Positions 6,163 to 14,674 of a DNA stretch of 40,199 nucleotides are shown piece by piece; the first letter of the stretch is position 1, and each line of letters begins with the position of its first letter. Below the pieces are notes generated by a model. That model was not told the origin of the DNA and ran no database searches. It saw nothing but the letters and a program-made list of their open reading frames with translations. The position numbers and the translations under genes were made by a program. This DNA is from an uncultured Alphaproteobacteria bacterium (GTDB taxonomy: Bacteria; Pseudomonadota; Alphaproteobacteria; RF32; CAG-239), in NCBI GenBank assembly GCA_949282205.1, contig CASDOS010000046.1:1-40199 (forward strand), in the 5' to 3' direction.

Positions 6163-7491
6163 TTAAGCAGCTTTTTCGTCAAAGTTATAGAGTTCTTCAA
6201 CAGAAACAGTCTTTTCTTTTGTTTCAACTTTAGAAAGAACATAATCAATAACTTTTTCTTCATAAACGGAAGTGCGTAAACGCTCAATAGCTTCTTTATT
6301 TTTCAAATAGAAGTCAAAAATAGCTTTAGCCTGCATCGGATAGCGTTGCGCCTCGCTCATAATAGCTTTATTAATATCATCTTGAGAAACTTCGACTTTA
6401 GCATCGCTGCCAACTTCAGCCAACAACAAGCCGAGTTTTACTCTACGAACGGCAATTTCTTTGTATTCTTTGAGTAAATCTTCTTCTTTCTTAGCTTTTT
6501 CTTCTTCATCAAGTTGATTATTCTTCTTAGCATTTTCATATTGTTTAACAATGGATTCATATTCCATGTCAACCAATTTAGTCGGAACATCAAACTTATA
6601 AGCCTTATCCAAAGCATCCAACAAAGCGCGTTTCAATTTCATCTTAGAAGCAGCTTCATAGTCCTGAGCGATTTTAGATTTAACTGTTTCTTTCAATTTA
6701 TCCAAATTTTCCTCACCCAAGGATTTAGCAAATTCGTCATTAATTTCAGCTTTTTTAACTTCTCTGATTTCCTTAATTGTTGTAACAAAGAGAGCTTCTT
6801 TACCGGCCAAATCTTTAGCATGATAATTTTCCGGGAAAGTAGCTTTAACATTAACAACATCGCCGACCTTTTTACCGACAAGTTGATCTTCGTATCCCGG
6901 AATAAACGAGTTAGAACCGATTTCAAGCGGATAAGCCTCACCTTTACCGCCGGGGAATTCGACACCATCAATAGAGCCGACAAAATCAATAACAGCGATA
7001 TCGCCTTTAGCGGTTTCGCGGTCTTCTTCAACTTTAATTGAATCACGACGGCTTTCAGCCATATAGTTCAAAGCCTTTTCAATTTCCTCGCTAGGCACCT
7101 CAGCCATAACTTTTTCAAGTTTAATGGAAGAGAAATCTTTCAATTCGATTTTAGGCATAATTTCCATAGAAACTTTGAATTCGATATCATTACCCTCTTT
7201 AAATTCTTTCAATTCAACATCGGGAGTAAAAACGGGGCGCAATTCTTTTTCTTTCAAAAGTTCATTAACGCCATTGCGAACCATATCGTCCAAAGCCTCG
7301 CTCATAGCGTTAGTCTGATATTTTTTCTGCACCATAGCGAAAGGAACTTTGCCGGCGCGAAAACCAGCCATACTAACATTTTTAGCAATTGAATGTAGTT
7401 TTTTCTCAACTTCTGCACTAAAATCTGCTGCGCTGATTGTAACATTATATTCACGGCACAAGCCATCTGCTTTTAATTCTTTAAACTTCAT
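6163..7491 (-). CDS. tig: Trigger factor (ribosome-associated chaperone/PPIase)
   Basis: 442 aa, the normal length. The N-terminal ribosome-binding domain carries the loop signature GFRAGKVPFAMVQKKY (about residues 43-58; the usual form is GFRxGKxP). The central FKBP-like peptidyl-prolyl isomerase domain begins near residue 160 (GDIAVIDFVGSIDG) and runs to about 245. A long helical C-terminal substrate-binding domain follows. It meets nascent chains at the ribosome exit and delays misfolding. The start ATG has GGAAGAG upstream. It lies only 41 bases after the 3' end of tRNA-Leu, with a terminator hairpin between them, so its transcription may depend on read-through from the tRNA promoter. Confidence 0.95.
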   Translation of the reverse strand: MKFKELKADGLCREYNVTISAADFSAEVEKKLHSIAKNVSMAGFRAGKVPFAMVQKKYQTNAMSEALDDMVRNGVNELLKEKELRPVFTPDVELKEFKEGNDIEFKVSMEIMPKIELKDFSSIKLEKVMAEVPSEEIEKALNYMAESRRDSIKVEEDRETAKGDIAVIDFVGSIDGVEFPGGKGEAYPLEIGSNSFIPGYEDQLVGKKVGDVVNVKATFPENYHAKDLAGKEALFVTTIKEIREVKKAEINDEFAKSLGEENLDKLKETVKSKIAQDYEAASKMKLKRALLDALDKAYKFDVPTKLVDMEYESIVKQYENAKKNNQLDEEEKAKKEEDLLKEYKEIAVRRVKLGLLLAEVGSDAKVEVSQDDINKAIMSEAQRYPMQAKAIFDFYLKNKEAIERLRTSVYEEKVIDYVLSKVETKEKTVSVEELYNFDEKAA

Positions 7492-7508
7492 TTTATTAAA
7501 ACTCTTCC

Positions 7509-7536
7509 AAAAAGACCATTTCAGAGTTGAAATGGT
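7509..7536 (-). terminator. Hairpin/terminator that includes the tRNA-Leu 3' end
   Basis: Minus strand ACCATTTCA-ACTC-TGAAATGGT (9 bp) followed by C and five T. The first four bases of the stem are the discriminator base and CCA of tRNA-Leu. Confidence 0.7.
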
Positions 7537-7616
7537 GCGGGCGGAGAGACTCGAACTCTCACAGCAAAGCCACTAGATCCTAAGTCTAGCGTGTCTACCA
7601 ATTTCACCACGCCCGC
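7533..7616 (-). tRNA. tRNA-Leu (anticodon UAG)
   Basis: 84 nt with a long variable arm typical of tRNA-Leu. Acceptor GCGGGCG pairs with CGCCCGC, discriminator A, CCA encoded. Anticodon stem CTAGA/TCTAG with loop CTTAGGA gives UAG. The T-arm GAGAGTTCGAGTCTCTC is standard. Confidence 0.95.
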
Positions 7617-7641
7617 GGATTAGAACCACAAATTTGCCACG

Positions 7642-7669
7642 AGTATATACAACATTTTTATATAATCAA
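7642..7669 (-). promoter_or_regulatory. Probable promoter of tRNA-Leu (and possibly tig)
   Basis: Minus strand TTGATT (7669-7664), 16-bp spacer, TATACT (7647-7642), about 25 bases before the tRNA. Confidence 0.5.
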
Positions 7670-7697
7670 GTAAAAAAACGACATATACAAAATTTAT

Positions 7698-8615
7698 TTA
7701 GGAATTAAGCTGACAACCTTCATTAAAGACGAAGCCGCGTAGCAAGTCATCAATATCCATAGGCTGCTTGCCTTCGCGTTGAATTTTTTTAATTTGTAAG
7801 GCTTTCCGATTAGCAACGGCAATAATCAAATTATTATGTCCGTCGATAATTTCCCCCGGCTTGCCAACACCATCAACGATAGTCGCTTGATAGATTTTAA
7901 AGCGTTCGCCTTTATAAGTAAAATAGGTTGCAGGATATGGTGAAAAAGCACGAATTTTATTGAGTAAAACAGCTGCATCAATATTAAAATCTAAAAAGCA
8001 CTCTGTTTTATCTAATTTTTCCGCATAAGTAACCAACGCTTCGTTTTGACGAACAGGTATAATTTCATCAAGATGGCGCAAGGTCTGTAACAATAAAACA
8101 GCCCCGACTTCAGAAAGAGCATCATGTAAATCACCACCAGTCATATCATCAGTAATCGGAACAACAGCCTGTTTCAAGACATCACCGGCGTCAAGAGCGA
8201 GTGCCATTTTCATAATAGATATACCACTTTGATTATCGCCAGCTTCAATAGCTCTCTGAATAGGAGCCGCACCGCGCCATCTGGGAAGAAGTGATGCGTG
8301 AACATTGATACATCCTTTAGGAAAAGCATCAAGAACCGTTTGAGGTAAAAGCAAACCATATGCAGCAACAATAGCGATATCGGCATTAAAAGATTTAAGG
8401 ACCGATATTTCCTCATCACTTTTCAACGAACGTGGCGTACGCACAACAATTCCGGCATTTTCCGCAAGCAGATGAATCGGAGTTTTATTAATTTTCTTAC
8501 CACGTCCGCTTTCTTTCGGAGCACGAGTATAAACAGCGACAACCTCATGCTCTTTGAGTAAAGCCTTCAAAACCGGAACGGAAAAATCCGGAGTACCCAT
8601 AAAAACAATTTTCAT
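7698..8615 (-). CDS. fmt: Methionyl-tRNA formyltransferase
   Basis: 305 aa. It formylates initiator Met-tRNA using 10-formyl-tetrahydrofolate. The N-terminal MGTPDFSVPVL, the catalytic NVHASLLPRWRGAAPIQRAI (about residues 107-126, with the family SLLPxWRG signature) and the C-terminal OB-like domain starting near residue 205 (RAFSPYPATYF) are all present. The usual def partner is absent here. Instead the ATG overlaps the stop codon of the upstream PpiD-like gene by one base (TAATG), so the two are probably translationally coupled. Confidence 0.95.
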   Translation of the reverse strand: MKIVFMGTPDFSVPVLKALLKEHEVVAVYTRAPKESGRGKKINKTPIHLLAENAGIVVRTPRSLKSDEEISVLKSFNADIAIVAAYGLLLPQTVLDAFPKGCINVHASLLPRWRGAAPIQRAIEAGDNQSGISIMKMALALDAGDVLKQAVVPITDDMTGGDLHDALSEVGAVLLLQTLRHLDEIIPVRQNEALVTYAEKLDKTECFLDFNIDAAVLLNKIRAFSPYPATYFTYKGERFKIYQATIVDGVGKPGEIIDGHNNLIIAVANRKALQIKKIQREGKQPMDIDDLLRGFVFNEGCQLNS

Positions 8616-10498
8616 TATTCAGAAAAACCCGCCCGTCTATAATCTACATCAATTTTCATACCCTCGGCATAAGCATCCAAAGCGCTCTGCATCATATCGG
8701 AAAGCATCAAAGAAGCGGCACGTTTTTGAACATCTTCCAAGGACAAGGGATTTAATTCATCTTGGTAATTAACCGTTTCGAACGGTGTCACAATGATGAA
8801 ACTGTTTCCGGTGTGTTCATAAAGTTTCACTTCTCCGTTCTGAGATAAGAATAAATCACTGACTTCAGAGGGGGTAAGATTAGCAAAGGTTTCATTTCTG
8901 CTAATAGGCTCGGAGCGAAACATTTCCAAATTTCTGGCTTTAGCAACATCGCCAAGCTGACTACCGTTTTCTGCGTCAGCAACAATACCTTCGGCAATTT
9001 CTTTAGCCAAAGCATCTTTTTCCTGAACTGTCCACATATCGACAATTTGTGATTTTACGCTGTCAATTTCAGGCAGATGAGCATCATTAATCGCCGTAAT
9101 TTGCGCCACAACAATACCCTCGTCAAATTCTTCGGCAGAACTGATTTCGCCGACGCCATAAGAAAATACAAGTTCATTTAAATCCAAAGAATTAGACAAA
9201 GACTTTAAGGAAACAGGCAAATTTGTAACAGCTGTATTTTCGGGGATATTGTTAACATTAACAAGTTCAATGCCAAACATCTGTCCGATCTCAGCCAAAG
9301 ACTTACCTCCGTTAACAGCGTCATCAATATCCGCTTTTGCATCTCTTAAAGCGTCATAAAGATTATCATTATTCAACTGTTCAATAATAAGCGGTTTAAC
9401 TTCATCAAAAGTCATTTTCTTAGCCGGAATAATTTGTTTAACATTAACAACCTGCCAAGTATCGGCAACCTGTAAAAGTTTAGGTTGGTTAACAGCCATT
9501 TCAAAAGTATCATAAGCTAAATCGTCAGCCAATTCATCTTGAGCAACAACACCGAGCGTCGGTTCATCAGCATTTTCCGCTTTTAATTCTTTAGCAACAT
9601 CACCAAAAGTTTTTCCTGCAATAATTTCATTCAAAGCCTTTTGAGCAGTAGGTTCATCTAAGAAAACCATCTGTTGTACTTCTCTTTTTTCGGGCTGATC
9701 AAATTCTTTTTCATTTTGTTTATAATAATCCTCAACCATTTCATCGCTGGCAGCGTATTTTCTCAAAACAACATTATTCGGGACAAATACGATTTGAGCA
9801 TTTCTGGTTTCGGGGATCATAAAAGTTTCGGAAAAATCTTCAAAGTACTGACTAACTTCATCATCAGTAATTTTACGTTCAATTTTAACGTCTTGAGGAG
9901 ATACCAAAACATATTTAAAGGATTTACGTTGATTATCCATTTTATGAATAGCGTTACTCAAAACGCCGGGGACAGCAAACGGGCGAACCAAATCAGTGAC
10001 AAGCATTTTCTGCGCCATTAATCTTTTAACCATATTAACATAATCTGTTTCAGACAACCCGGCTGTAGACAAGTAATGTTTAAAGATATCTGGATTAAAC
10101 TGACCGTTAAGCGGGTTAGCAAATTCCGGTTGAGAAAAAATAACTTGTTGAATAAATGCTTTGGGAAAATAGATATTATAAGAAAGCATAGTTTGGTCCA
10201 AAACGCTTTCATCAATAATCTGTTTAAGAACCCCTTCAGTAATGGTATTGCGCATATCCTCAGTCAATTCAAAATCATCACTGGTCAGATTCTTCAAGGC
10301 ATTTAATTCTTTTTGAACTCTGTAAGAAAATTCACTCTGCGTTGTTTTAATACCATCGACATCAACAACGGTTTGATTTTGACTGGCACTATTAATATAT
10401 CCCGTAACTCCGAAAAGCGAAACAAAGCTAACGGCAACGGCGGCCGAAATAAATTTAAAAATCCAACTTTCATGAGCTTTAGCTAATTTACTTATCAT
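8615..10498 (-). CDS. PpiD-like membrane-anchored periplasmic foldase (SurA_N / parvulin type)
   Basis: 627 aa. A short cytoplasmic N-terminus (MISKLAKAHESW) is followed by one transmembrane helix at about residues 14-36 and a large periplasmic region. The SurA-like N-terminal domain reads VDVDGIKTTQSEFSYRV, and a parvulin-type domain spans roughly residues 250-350. This is the layout of PpiD, which helps newly secreted proteins fold at the Sec translocon. The start at 10498 has GGGATGG upstream. The gene lies next to and divergent from tpiA-secG-pyrG, and secG fits a secretion role. The parvulin domain is divergent, so real isomerase activity is uncertain. Confidence 0.85.
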   Translation of the reverse strand: MISKLAKAHESWIFKFISAAVAVSFVSLFGVTGYINSASQNQTVVDVDGIKTTQSEFSYRVQKELNALKNLTSDDFELTEDMRNTITEGVLKQIIDESVLDQTMLSYNIYFPKAFIQQVIFSQPEFANPLNGQFNPDIFKHYLSTAGLSETDYVNMVKRLMAQKMLVTDLVRPFAVPGVLSNAIHKMDNQRKSFKYVLVSPQDVKIERKITDDEVSQYFEDFSETFMIPETRNAQIVFVPNNVVLRKYAASDEMVEDYYKQNEKEFDQPEKREVQQMVFLDEPTAQKALNEIIAGKTFGDVAKELKAENADEPTLGVVAQDELADDLAYDTFEMAVNQPKLLQVADTWQVVNVKQIIPAKKMTFDEVKPLIIEQLNNDNLYDALRDAKADIDDAVNGGKSLAEIGQMFGIELVNVNNIPENTAVTNLPVSLKSLSNSLDLNELVFSYGVGEISSAEEFDEGIVVAQITAINDAHLPEIDSVKSQIVDMWTVQEKDALAKEIAEGIVADAENGSQLGDVAKARNLEMFRSEPISRNETFANLTPSEVSDLFLSQNGEVKLYEHTGNSFIIVTPFETVNYQDELNPLSLEDVQKRAASLMLSDMMQSALDAYAEGMKIDVDYRRAGFSE

Positions 10499-10532
10499 TT
10501 TTTTCCATCCCAAAAACAGTGTAATTGCGCTT

Positions 10533-10560
10533 ATTATAAAGGTCAAAAAAATTTATGCAA
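10533..10560 (-). promoter_or_regulatory. Promoter of the ppiD-like/fmt operon
   Basis: Minus strand TTGCAT (10560-10555), 16-bp spacer, TATAAT (10538-10533). The start site would be near 10526, leaving a leader of about 28 nt. An overlapping TTGACC/TACACT pair is a weaker alternative. Confidence 0.55.
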
Positions 10561-10694
10561 TCTCAAATATAAACATGTTCATATTTTTTTAAGCGATAGA
10601 AAATTCTGTAAACAACTTTTTTTTTATGTGGAAAATAAAAAAGTGCGTGATAAAAAAGAAGAAGTTAAATTAATTTGGGTAAGGATAAATAAAG

Positions 10695-11456
10695 ATGATA
10701 AGAAAAACTTTAATTGCCGGCAACTGGAAGATGAATGGCCTTTTAGAAGATGGTATTGCATTGGCAAAAGGTGTTGCGCAAGAAGTAAAGAAAGCGGGAA
10801 GAAAAGATTGTGAGTTTTTAATATGTCCGCCGTTTACACTGTTAAGTTCGGCCAAAAAAGCAATTAAAGGCACGAAACTGATGTTAGGCGCGCAAGATTG
10901 TCATTATGCGGAGAAGGGGGCACACACGGGAGACATTAGTGCTAAGATGTTGCAAGATATTGGTTGTCAATATGTTATAGTTGGGCACTCGGAACGCCGT
11001 ACAAATCATTATGAGTCCAACGAATTGATTAAGCAAAAAGCAGAAGCAGCGATTAATACCGGCTTAAAGGTAATCATTTGTATCGGAGAAACGGAAGCAG
11101 AAAAAGACGCCGGAAAAACAATTGCTGTATGTAGCGCGCAAATAGAAGGATCTGTTCCTGAAATTTCGAACGGACAAAATACCGTAATCGCATATGAACC
11201 GGTATGGGCAATCGGAACTGGCAGAACTCCGACTACAGCAGAAGTAGAAGAAGTTCATGCAGCAATTCGTAAAGTAGTAGCAAAGAAGTTAGGTCGAGCT
11301 AATGCAAATAAGATGCGTATTTTGTATGGTGGAAGTATGAAACCGTCCAATGCAAAAGAATTGTTGGCATTACCGGATGTCGATGGCGGTTTAATCGGCG
11401 GAGCAAGTTTGAAAGTCGCAGATTTTATGGCTATCGGTGAAGCAAGTAAACAATAA
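10695..11456 (+). CDS. tpiA: Triosephosphate isomerase
   Basis: 253 aa, typical length. It interconverts dihydroxyacetone phosphate and glyceraldehyde 3-phosphate in glycolysis. Family motifs are intact: AGNWKMNG (catalytic Lys near residue 13), VGHSERR (catalytic His near 96), AYEPVWAIGTG (catalytic Glu near 167, followed by the flexible loop) and LYGGSMKPSNA (phosphate binding). The start is supported by AAGGATAAATAAAG upstream. First gene of the tpiA-secG-pyrG set. Confidence 0.97.
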   Translation: MIRKTLIAGNWKMNGLLEDGIALAKGVAQEVKKAGRKDCEFLICPPFTLLSSAKKAIKGTKLMLGAQDCHYAEKGAHTGDISAKMLQDIGCQYVIVGHSERRTNHYESNELIKQKAEAAINTGLKVIICIGETEAEKDAGKTIAVCSAQIEGSVPEISNGQNTVIAYEPVWAIGTGRTPTTAEVEEVHAAIRKVVAKKLGRANANKMRILYGGSMKPSNAKELLALPDVDGGLIGGASLKVADFMAIGEASKQ

Positions 11457-11473
11457 GAAATAAGGAAACAAAA

Positions 11474-11914
11474 ATGGGATCAGTATTGTTAGTAATTCAT
11501 TTAATGGTAGCCTTATTGCTGGTTATTTTGATTTTGATGCAACGAAATTCCGGCAATGCGCTAAGTGGATTGGGTGGTGGTAACGGTGCGGATAGCTTTC
11601 TATCAGCTCGCGGTAAAGGAAATTTGTTGACAAGAACAACCGCAATATTAGCTACCATATTTTTTATCACATCGATTTTATTATCATTGTACTATAAAGG
11701 AGAAACCAGAAAACCGGAATCTATAACAGATGTAGCTCCATTGGTACAAACCGCACCAAATGTACCGAGTGTTCCTGATGCGGCAGCCGAGAATACGGCG
11801 CCAGAGGATAAAGCAACAAAACCGACAACGAGCACAACACCTACTGTGCCGGCTGTACCGGTAACGGAAACAAGTGCTCCAACCGAAGCACCAACAGTAC
11901 CGACGGCGGAATAG
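11474..11914 (+). CDS. secG: Protein translocase subunit SecG
   Basis: 146 aa. Two transmembrane helices (about residues 3-20 and 55-75) flank the conserved loop with ILMQRNSGNALSGLGGG and TRTTAILA. SecG assists SecYE in protein export across the inner membrane. A Pro/Thr/Ala-rich low-complexity tail of about 65 residues follows, which is common in alphaproteobacterial SecG proteins. It starts 17 bases after tpiA with AAGGAAAC upstream, so the two form one operon. Confidence 0.93.
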   Translation: MGSVLLVIHLMVALLLVILILMQRNSGNALSGLGGGNGADSFLSARGKGNLLTRTTAILATIFFITSILLSLYYKGETRKPESITDVAPLVQTAPNVPSVPDAAAENTAPEDKATKPTTSTTPTVPAVPVTETSAPTEAPTVPTAE

Positions 11915-11940
11915 AGCATAATGGTAAAGAAAAACAAAAT

Positions 11941-11969
11941 AAGGCACCTTTTTAAGGAGGTGCCTTTTT
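11941..11969 (+). terminator. Terminator between secG and pyrG
   Basis: AAGGCACCT-TTTTA-AGGAGGTGCCTT followed by TTT. The stem is mostly paired. Some transcription must pass, or pyrG has its own promoter in the short gap. Confidence 0.8.
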
Positions 11970-12001
11970 CACTGCAAAAACTGAAATAAAAGGGAAGAAA
12001 A

Positions 12002-13645
12002 ATGTCTGAATTAAATCCGAAAACAAAGTTTATTTTTATAACCGGTGGCGTTGTTTCATCATTAGGCAAAGGATTAGCCTCAGCCTCTTTGGCATCGATT
12101 CTCCAATGTCGCGGTTTCAAAGTAAGATTGAGAAAATTAGATCCTTACTTAAACGTTGATCCAGGAACAATGAGTCCATTCCAACACGGGGAAGTTTTTG
12201 TAACGGATGATGGAACGGAAGCGGATTTGGATTTAGGACATTATGAAAGATTTTCAGGTGTATCCGCCAAAAGAAGCGACAGTACGACAACCGGAAAAAT
12301 CTATCAACGAGTGATAGATAAAGAGCGCCACGGCGATTATTTAGGATCGACCATACAAGTTATTCCGCATGTAACCAATGAAATTAAAAACTTTATTGTA
12401 AGTGATTTGGAAGATGAAGATTTTGTATTGTGTGAAATTGGCGGAACAGTTGGTGATATTGAAGGTCAACCATATTTAGAGGCGATTCGTCAGTTAGCGT
12501 ATGATTTAGGTCGTGAGCGGACAATGTTTTTGCATTTGACGTTATTACCATATATACCGACAGCGGGAGAATTAAAAACCAAACCAACGCAACACTCCGT
12601 TAAAAAACTTCAAGAATATGGTATACAACCGGACATGTTACTGTGTCGCTCACAAATGCCGATTCCCGAAAACGAGCGGAAGAAGATAGCTCTGTTTTGC
12701 AATATAAAAGAAAGCAACGTTATACAGGCCTTGGATGTAAGTAATATTTATCAAGTTCCATTGGCATATTCAAAAGAGGGGATGGACAAGGCTGTATGCG
12801 ATCACTTTAAATTGCACTGTCCGGATGCGGATTTAAGCCGTTGGGAAAAGATAGTAGAAACCCTTAAGGCACCTGAAGGCGAAGTAAAAATCGCCGTTGT
12901 TGGTAAATATGTAAAGTTATTGGAAGCCTATAAATCATTGGGAGAAGCATTAAATCATGGCGGAATAGCCAATAAATATAAAGTAAGAATAAAATGGATT
13001 GATGCGGAAGATTTGGAAAAAGGAGATGCCGATTCTATTTTATCAGATGTAAGCGGTATTTTAGTTCCAGGAGGATTTGGTTTGCGAGGTACAGCCGGAA
13101 AGATTGCCGCTGTAAAATATGCAAGAGAACATAAAATTCCGTTCTTAGGTATATGTTTTGGTATGCAAATGGCTGTTATTGAAACAATGCGTAATGTATT
13201 GGGTGTGCAAAACGCAAATACAACAGAGTTGGATGAAAATTGCGAAGCTGTTGTTGGATTAATGACCGAATGGGATAAAGACGGAGCAAAACAGATACGT
13301 CATAAAGACGGTGATTTAGGTGGTACGATGCGTTTAGGTGCGTATGAAGCGGTTTTGAAACCAGGGTCTAAAGCTGCAGAAGTATATGGAAGCGAACATA
13401 TATCAGAACGTCATCGTCACCGCTATGAAGTAAACATTAAATATAAAGATCAGCTGGAAAAAGGAGGTATGATTATATCAGGTACATCACCAGACGGAAA
13501 ATTGCCGGAAATAGTTGAAAGACCGGATCATCCATGGTTTATAGGAGTTCAATTCCACCCAGAATTAAAATCGAAACCATTTGCACCGCATCCTTTGTTT
13601 GTTGAGTTTATAAAAGCATCAATTAAACAAAGTCGTTTAGTGTAG
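12002..13645 (+). CDS. pyrG: CTP synthase
   Basis: 547 aa. It converts UTP to CTP with ATP and glutamine. The N-terminal synthetase domain begins [17 protein letters not shown] (P-loop) and includes [14 protein letters not shown] and [12 protein letters not shown]. The C-terminal class I glutamine amidotransferase domain carries PGGFGLRG, the nucleophile Cys in [14 protein letters not shown] (near residue 382) and the His/Glu pair in [12 protein letters not shown] near residue 519. The start has AAGGGAAGAAAA upstream. Its position after tpiA-secG is a conserved arrangement. Confidence 0.97.
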   Translation: MSELNPKTKFIFITGGVVSSLGKGLASASLASILQCRGFKVRLRKLDPYLNVDPGTMSPFQHGEVFVTDDGTEADLDLGHYERFSGVSAKRSDSTTTGKIYQRVIDKERHGDYLGSTIQVIPHVTNEIKNFIVSDLEDEDFVLCEIGGTVGDIEGQPYLEAIRQLAYDLGRERTMFLHLTLLPYIPTAGELKTKPTQHSVKKLQEYGIQPDMLLCRSQMPIPENERKKIALFCNIKESNVIQALDVSNIYQVPLAYSKEGMDKAVCDHFKLHCPDADLSRWEKIVETLKAPEGEVKIAVVGKYVKLLEAYKSLGEALNHGGIANKYKVRIKWIDAEDLEKGDADSILSDVSGILVPGGFGLRGTAGKIAAVKYAREHKIPFLGICFGMQMAVIETMRNVLGVQNANTTELDENCEAVVGLMTEWDKDGAKQIRHKDGDLGGTMRLGAYEAVLKPGSKAAEVYGSEHISERHRHRYEVNIKYKDQLEKGGMIISGTSPDGKLPEIVERPDHPWFIGVQFHPELKSKPFAPHPLFVEFIKASIKQSRLV

Positions 13646-13651
13646 AATTAA

Positions 13652-13683
13652 AACTCTCTTCCTAAAAGAAGAGAGTTTTTTTT
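13652..13683 (+). terminator. Terminator of pyrG
   Basis: AACTCTCTTC-ctaaaa-GAAGAGAGTT with a T run. Confidence 0.92.
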
Positions 13684-13754
13684 AATAAAAGTATTGAAAA
13701 TAATAATTTTATTACTTAAACTTTCATGAGTTAATAAATAAAGGGAGAGATTTT

Positions 13755-14477
13755 ATGGAAGATAAAGAAATACAAATCACAAAGAAACAAAAGATTGTTG
13801 CCGGAATAATAGCTCTGGTTACACTAATTTTGTTAGTATCTGTGTTTGGCGGTAAGAAAGCGGAAGAAAAAACTGCGCCGTCTGTAGCCGTTAAGGTTGA
13901 AGAAAAAATGCCGATAAAAGAAGAGGCAGAAGTTCAGAAACCGTCAGAGCAACAGCCGGAAGTAAAAGAAGCAGTGGAAGCAGAAGCAGTAGAACCTGCA
14001 ACAGAAGAAACAGAGGTTGAAGAAAAGGTTGTAGAAGAAGAGGTAGATGAAGGCAAAATTCCAGAAGCAACCAAAGAAGTTATAAAAGTAGAACCTAAAA
14101 ATTCTGTATTAACATTCGAAGCCACAACGGAAAAAGCTCTTAATTACCAAGTGTTTTATACAGTAGAACGTGAAGTTTGGTATGATGCGGAACATGTTGT
14201 AGACCACCAAGGAGAAGCAGGTACACACAAATATAGTATCGTTATTCCGTCTGATAAAGTTTTCAGAATTCGTATAGACTTTGATGCAAACCCCGGAAAA
14301 GTAATTATTAAAAATATTTACTTAGATGGAACACAAAAAGCCGATTTGAACAACTTTGATGGATATGCCTATAATCAAATTGATGCAAAAGATAAAAATA
14401 AAGATGGCAGTTTAACGATTACATCTCAACAAGATGATCCATATATGGAATACTTAACACCGCTGTTGCCGGAATAA
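13755..14477 (+). CDS. Unknown membrane-anchored protein with Glu-rich spacer, 240 aa
   Basis: A short basic N-terminus (ITKKQKIVAG) precedes one transmembrane helix at about residues 16-31. A spacer rich in Glu, Val, Pro and Ala (about residues 35-115) follows. The C-terminal domain of about 125 residues is predominantly beta by its alternating pattern and includes FRIRIDFDANPGKVIIKNIY, a sequence style seen in carbohydrate-binding-like beta-sandwich domains. The last part is rich in Asp, Asn and Lys. The topology suggests a domain held away from the inner membrane in the periplasm. It has AAGGGAGAGA upstream and stands alone between two terminators. I do not recognise a named family. Confidence 0.75.
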   Translation: MEDKEIQITKKQKIVAGIIALVTLILLVSVFGGKKAEEKTAPSVAVKVEEKMPIKEEAEVQKPSEQQPEVKEAVEAEAVEPATEETEVEEKVVEEEVDEGKIPEATKEVIKVEPKNSVLTFEATTEKALNYQVFYTVEREVWYDAEHVVDHQGEAGTHKYSIVIPSDKVFRIRIDFDANPGKVIIKNIYLDGTQKADLNNFDGYAYNQIDAKDKNKDGSLTITSQQDDPYMEYLTPLLPE

Positions 14478-14493
14478 ATCGAAAAAAAGAAAA

Positions 14494-14521
14494 AAAGCAG
14501 GAATATATTTCCTGCTTTTTT
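14494..14521. terminator. Terminator, probably serving both strands
   Basis: AAAGCAGGAA-tata-TTTCCTGCTTT with T-rich sequence on the right and A-rich sequence on the left. It would stop transcripts of the plus-strand unknown gene and of the pilus operon arriving on the minus strand. Confidence 0.85.
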
Positions 14522-14674
14522 TATGTGAATGAGAGGAATAGATTAAAAGAATAAGATATGTATAAAATGAGGGGAAGAATATAAAATCAACAGAAAGAAA
14601 TACGACGTTAGCCAAGGATAGATGTTGATAAGACGAAACAATTTCTGCAAAAAAAATCAAAGTTAATGCATAAA

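Noticed and set aside
6514..7041. 175-codon plus-strand frame inside tig
   Set aside because: Antisense shadow of a certain gene; very rich in Phe, Ile and Asn as expected from reverse-reading AT-rich code.
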